The notes beneath the pieces were generated by a model that made no database searches, had not been told where the DNA came from, and saw nothing but the letters and a program-made list of their open reading frames with translations. A stretch of DNA of 7,664 bases, from contig JAOZTO010000105.1 of assembly GCA_029942265.1 (NCBI GenBank), positions 1 to 7,664 on the forward strand, in the 5' to 3' direction. The stretch comes from Desulfocapsa sp. (GTDB lineage: Bacteria > Desulfobacterota > Desulfobulbia > Desulfobulbales > Desulfocapsaceae). Shown here piece by piece: positions 5,851 to 7,664 of this stretch (its first letter is position 1; each line of letters starts with the position of its first letter). Position numbers and translations under genes: made by a program.

Positions 5851-7443
5851 ATGAACACTTTTAGTAAATACTTCCTGTCCATATTCCTTCCTTGGGCCAT
5901 AGCTTTTTTTGCTTTCTTTACATATTTTTATTTGTCTGAAGTTGACAAAATCAACACTCTCCGGCTTGAGAGCGAACGGCTTAATGTCCGCATGGGAGAA
6001 AGAGCAATAAATCAGGATTTCCAAGCAGTTATGTCGGATTTGCTTATCTTGTCAAAACACAATGCTTTTCACCATAAGGGAAGCTTGATGTCTCTTGAGG
6101 GGTTTAAAAGCTTACAGGCTGATTTTCTTCTTTTTTCTAAAATGAAGACTGTCTATGATCAGATTCGTTTTTTAGATACCGAAGGATTGGAAATTATCCG
6201 AGTTAATTATAAGGATGGTAGCGCAACTGCAGTGCCTGCTAACGCATTGCAGAATAAGGGCGGGCGTTATTATTTTGAAGAATCATTAGTTGTTCCACAA
6301 GGGCAGATTTATGTTTCTCCTCTTGATTTAAATATGGAACGTGGCCAGATTGAGCAACCGTTTAAGCCGATGATACGCTTTGGCACGCCAGTGTTTAACG
6401 CAAAGGGTGAGAAGACAGGTATCGTGCTCCTTAATTACCTAGCTGATCGATTGCTCGGTAATTTTTCAAGTGCAGTGGCAAATATTGGTGATCATGCAGC
6501 TATTGTGAACTTGGAGGGCTATTGGCTTAAACATCCTCAACCAGATAAAGAATGGGGGTTTATGCTGGATAATGGGCAAAATTTTTCCATTGTGTACCCA
6601 GCAACATGGAAGGAAATTGTCGCCGAAGAAGGAGGACAGTTTACAAATGACAATGGAATTTTCACGTTCACAACAATCCATCTTTTTCAGAATCTACAGC
6701 AATATGGATCTGGAGAAGGTGCTAATGGTGATTCAGCTGAGGAACATGAATATAAATGGAAAGTAATTTCGCATGTGGCCCAGGATACTATTACTGCTGA
6801 AAATCGAGTAGTGATGCTCTCTTTTGCAAAAATTGCAGCGCCCATTTTTCTGTTCCTCATATTAATCAGCTACCTTTTGGCGCTTGCAAAAACAAAGAAC
6901 AAGAAGGTTGAAACACTGCTTAAACATCAGGCAACCATTGATGCCTTGACGGGATTGCCCAACAGGCAACTCTTTCATGATCGTCTGTCACGGGCAATAC
7001 TACATAACAAACGACTTAAAACATGTTTTGCCCTCTTTTTTATTGATTTGGATCGGTTTAAGATTGTCAATGATACTTTGGGGCATGCCGCAGGCGATCT
7101 GTTGTTACAGCAAGCCTCTGAAAGAATACAGGCGGTGGTACGTGAGTCTGACACTGTTGCTCGTTTAGGTGGTGATGAATTTACAATTATCCTGAACGCT
7201 ATTTCGAAAAAAGAGGATGTTATTAAAATAGCTGAGTATGTCATTGAAACTATCTCACTTCCTTTCCTGCTGGATGATAAGGAGGCAAACATAGGAGCTA
7301 GTATTGGTATCGCACTATTTCCAGAACATGGTGTAGATCAGGATGGGTTAATGGACAATGCGGATAGTGCCATGTATAAATCTAAGGAGGCGGGGCGTAA
7401 CAGGTACTGTTTTTTTGACGGAGAACCACAGGAAAGTGCTTAG
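5851..7443 (+). CDS. Membrane-anchored diguanylate cyclase with periplasmic dCache-like sensor (GGDEF)
   Basis: Predicted to make cyclic di-GMP from two GTP in response to a periplasmic signal. The 530 residues comprise a first membrane helix (about 8-28), a periplasmic sensor (about 29-325), a second helix (about 326-346), a short linker and a GGDEF domain (about 356-525). The sensor resembles double-Cache domains: YDQIRFLDTEGLEIIRVNY (102-120), then QIYVSPLDLNMERGQIEQP (152-170) and PMIRFGTPVFNAKGEKTGIV (173-192). The cyclase domain opens with DALTGLPNR (364-372), carries FIDLDRFKIVNDTLGH (397-412) and has an intact GGDEF at 440-444. The RESD I-site at 431-434 lies exactly five residues before it, so product inhibition is expected. 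No EAL domain is present. ATG 5851 is the only in-frame start after a stop codon at 5824-5826. It has a poor ribosome site in an AT-rich leader (5821-5850) that offers several -10-like boxes but no clear -35. The ligand is unknown. Confidence 0.95.
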   Translation: MNTFSKYFLSIFLPWAIAFFAFFTYFYLSEVDKINTLRLESERLNVRMGERAINQDFQAVMSDLLILSKHNAFHHKGSLMSLEGFKSLQADFLLFSKMKTVYDQIRFLDTEGLEIIRVNYKDGSATAVPANALQNKGGRYYFEESLVVPQGQIYVSPLDLNMERGQIEQPFKPMIRFGTPVFNAKGEKTGIVLLNYLADRLLGNFSSAVANIGDHAAIVNLEGYWLKHPQPDKEWGFMLDNGQNFSIVYPATWKEIVAEEGGQFTNDNGIFTFTTIHLFQNLQQYGSGEGANGDSAEEHEYKWKVISHVAQDTITAENRVVMLSFAKIAAPIFLFLILISYLLALAKTKNKKVETLLKHQATIDALTGLPNRQLFHDRLSRAILHNKRLKTCFALFFIDLDRFKIVNDTLGHAAGDLLLQQASERIQAVVRESDTVARLGGDEFTIILNAISKKEDVIKIAEYVIETISLPFLLDDKEANIGASIGIALFPEHGVDQDGLMDNADSAMYKSKEAGRNRYCFFDGEPQESA

Positions 7444-7447
7444 GAAC

Positions 7448-7467
7448 GGGGACGAAATAACTTCCCC
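7448..7467. repeat. Short hairpin motif just after the cyclase gene
   Basis: GGGGA (7448-7452) pairs with TCCCC (7463-7467) around the loop CGAAATAACT. It begins 4 nt after the cyclase stop codon and directly precedes the long palindrome at 7472-7616. It might be the end motif of a REP-like or miniature element. No T-run follows, so a terminator role is doubtful. Confidence 0.35.
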
Positions 7468-7471
7468 ATCT

Positions 7472-7616
7472 ATGAGCCTGTTGATTTAATGCCTTTTGTC
7501 CCGATCTCTTCGTTAAATGGAAAATTTTATCCTCGGAATATCAACTATATGCCTGCGGTAAAATTTTCCATTTATCTCGACATCGAACCAAAATGCTATT
7601 AAATCAACAGACTCAT
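7472..7616. repeat. Long nested imperfect palindrome (miniature or REP-like structured element)
   Basis: The outer arms 7472-7490 and 7598-7616 are inverted repeats matching at 18 of 19 bases (core CTGTTGATTTAAT). The inner arms 7514-7529 and 7559-7574 are inverted repeats with all 16 bases matching (TAAATGGAAAATTTTA). The segments between them (7491-7513 and 7575-7597) also pair if a few bulges are allowed. The centre (about 7530-7558) continues with partial pairing. The whole 145 bp can therefore fold into one long hairpin in either strand. It contains no gene. It lies downstream of the cyclase gene and could slow or end its transcription. The remaining 7617-7664 hold nothing I can assign. 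Confidence 0.85.
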
Positions 7617-7664
7617 CTATACATCTCATCTTCAGGCCATCTGCGACCGATCTTTAATCTAAAA

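Noticed and set aside
7617..7664. Start of another hairpin or gene at the right edge
   Set aside because: The sequence ends before any pairing partner or start codon could be seen, so nothing can be supported.
1..7664. CRISPR array, tRNA, rRNA or phage genes
   Set aside because: No regularly spaced direct repeats, cloverleaf sequence, rRNA segment or phage-type protein was seen on either strand.

Overview
The window is ordinary bacterial chromosome from a Gram-negative organism. GC looks to be in the mid-40s percent by eye. It carries six genes I consider real, with several palindromic or inverted-repeat elements between them. The mix (a DsrE-family sulfur-trafficking protein, an AdiA-type decarboxylase, a periplasmic-sensor diguanylate cyclase, and intergenic repeats) suits an anaerobic Desulfobacterota (sulfate-reducer-like) bacterium. 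That placement is an inference from gene content and style; there is no marker gene here.

Region 1 (about 1-3090) has two convergent transcription units. On the plus strand, a 495-aa DUF3360 membrane transporter-like protein (81-1568) is followed 45 nt later by a 119-aa DsrE-family protein (1614-1973). On the minus strand is a cation diffusion facilitator (CDF) transporter (2050-2976). A long hairpin (1982-2021) separates their 3' ends. Copies of one 39-bp sequence (37/39 identical) lie at 16-54 and, inverted, at 3045-3083. Each therefore sits just upstream of one unit and points towards it. Part of the same repeat also forms the right arm of the central hairpin.

Region 2 (about 3090-7443) is a plus-strand series: an AdiA-like arginine decarboxylase (3250-5556), a 74-aa zinc-ribbon protein 28 nt downstream (5585-5809), and a 530-aa membrane-anchored diguanylate cyclase with a complete GGDEF site and I-site (5851-7443). 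The zinc-ribbon gene ends in a terminator-like hairpin with a run of seven T, so the cyclase may be transcribed separately or only partly by read-through.

Region 3 (7444-7664) has no gene. It holds a roughly 145-bp nested, imperfect palindrome (7472-7616) preceded by a short hairpin motif (7448-7467), probably a miniature mobile or REP-like structured element.

No rRNA, tRNA, CRISPR array, transposase or phage gene was found. The points most worth following up are the DUF3360-DsrE pair, which suggests a sulfur-linked transport function for an uncharacterised membrane family, the shared upstream 39-bp repeat, and the long palindrome at the right end. I see no clearly new multi-gene defence or mobile system.
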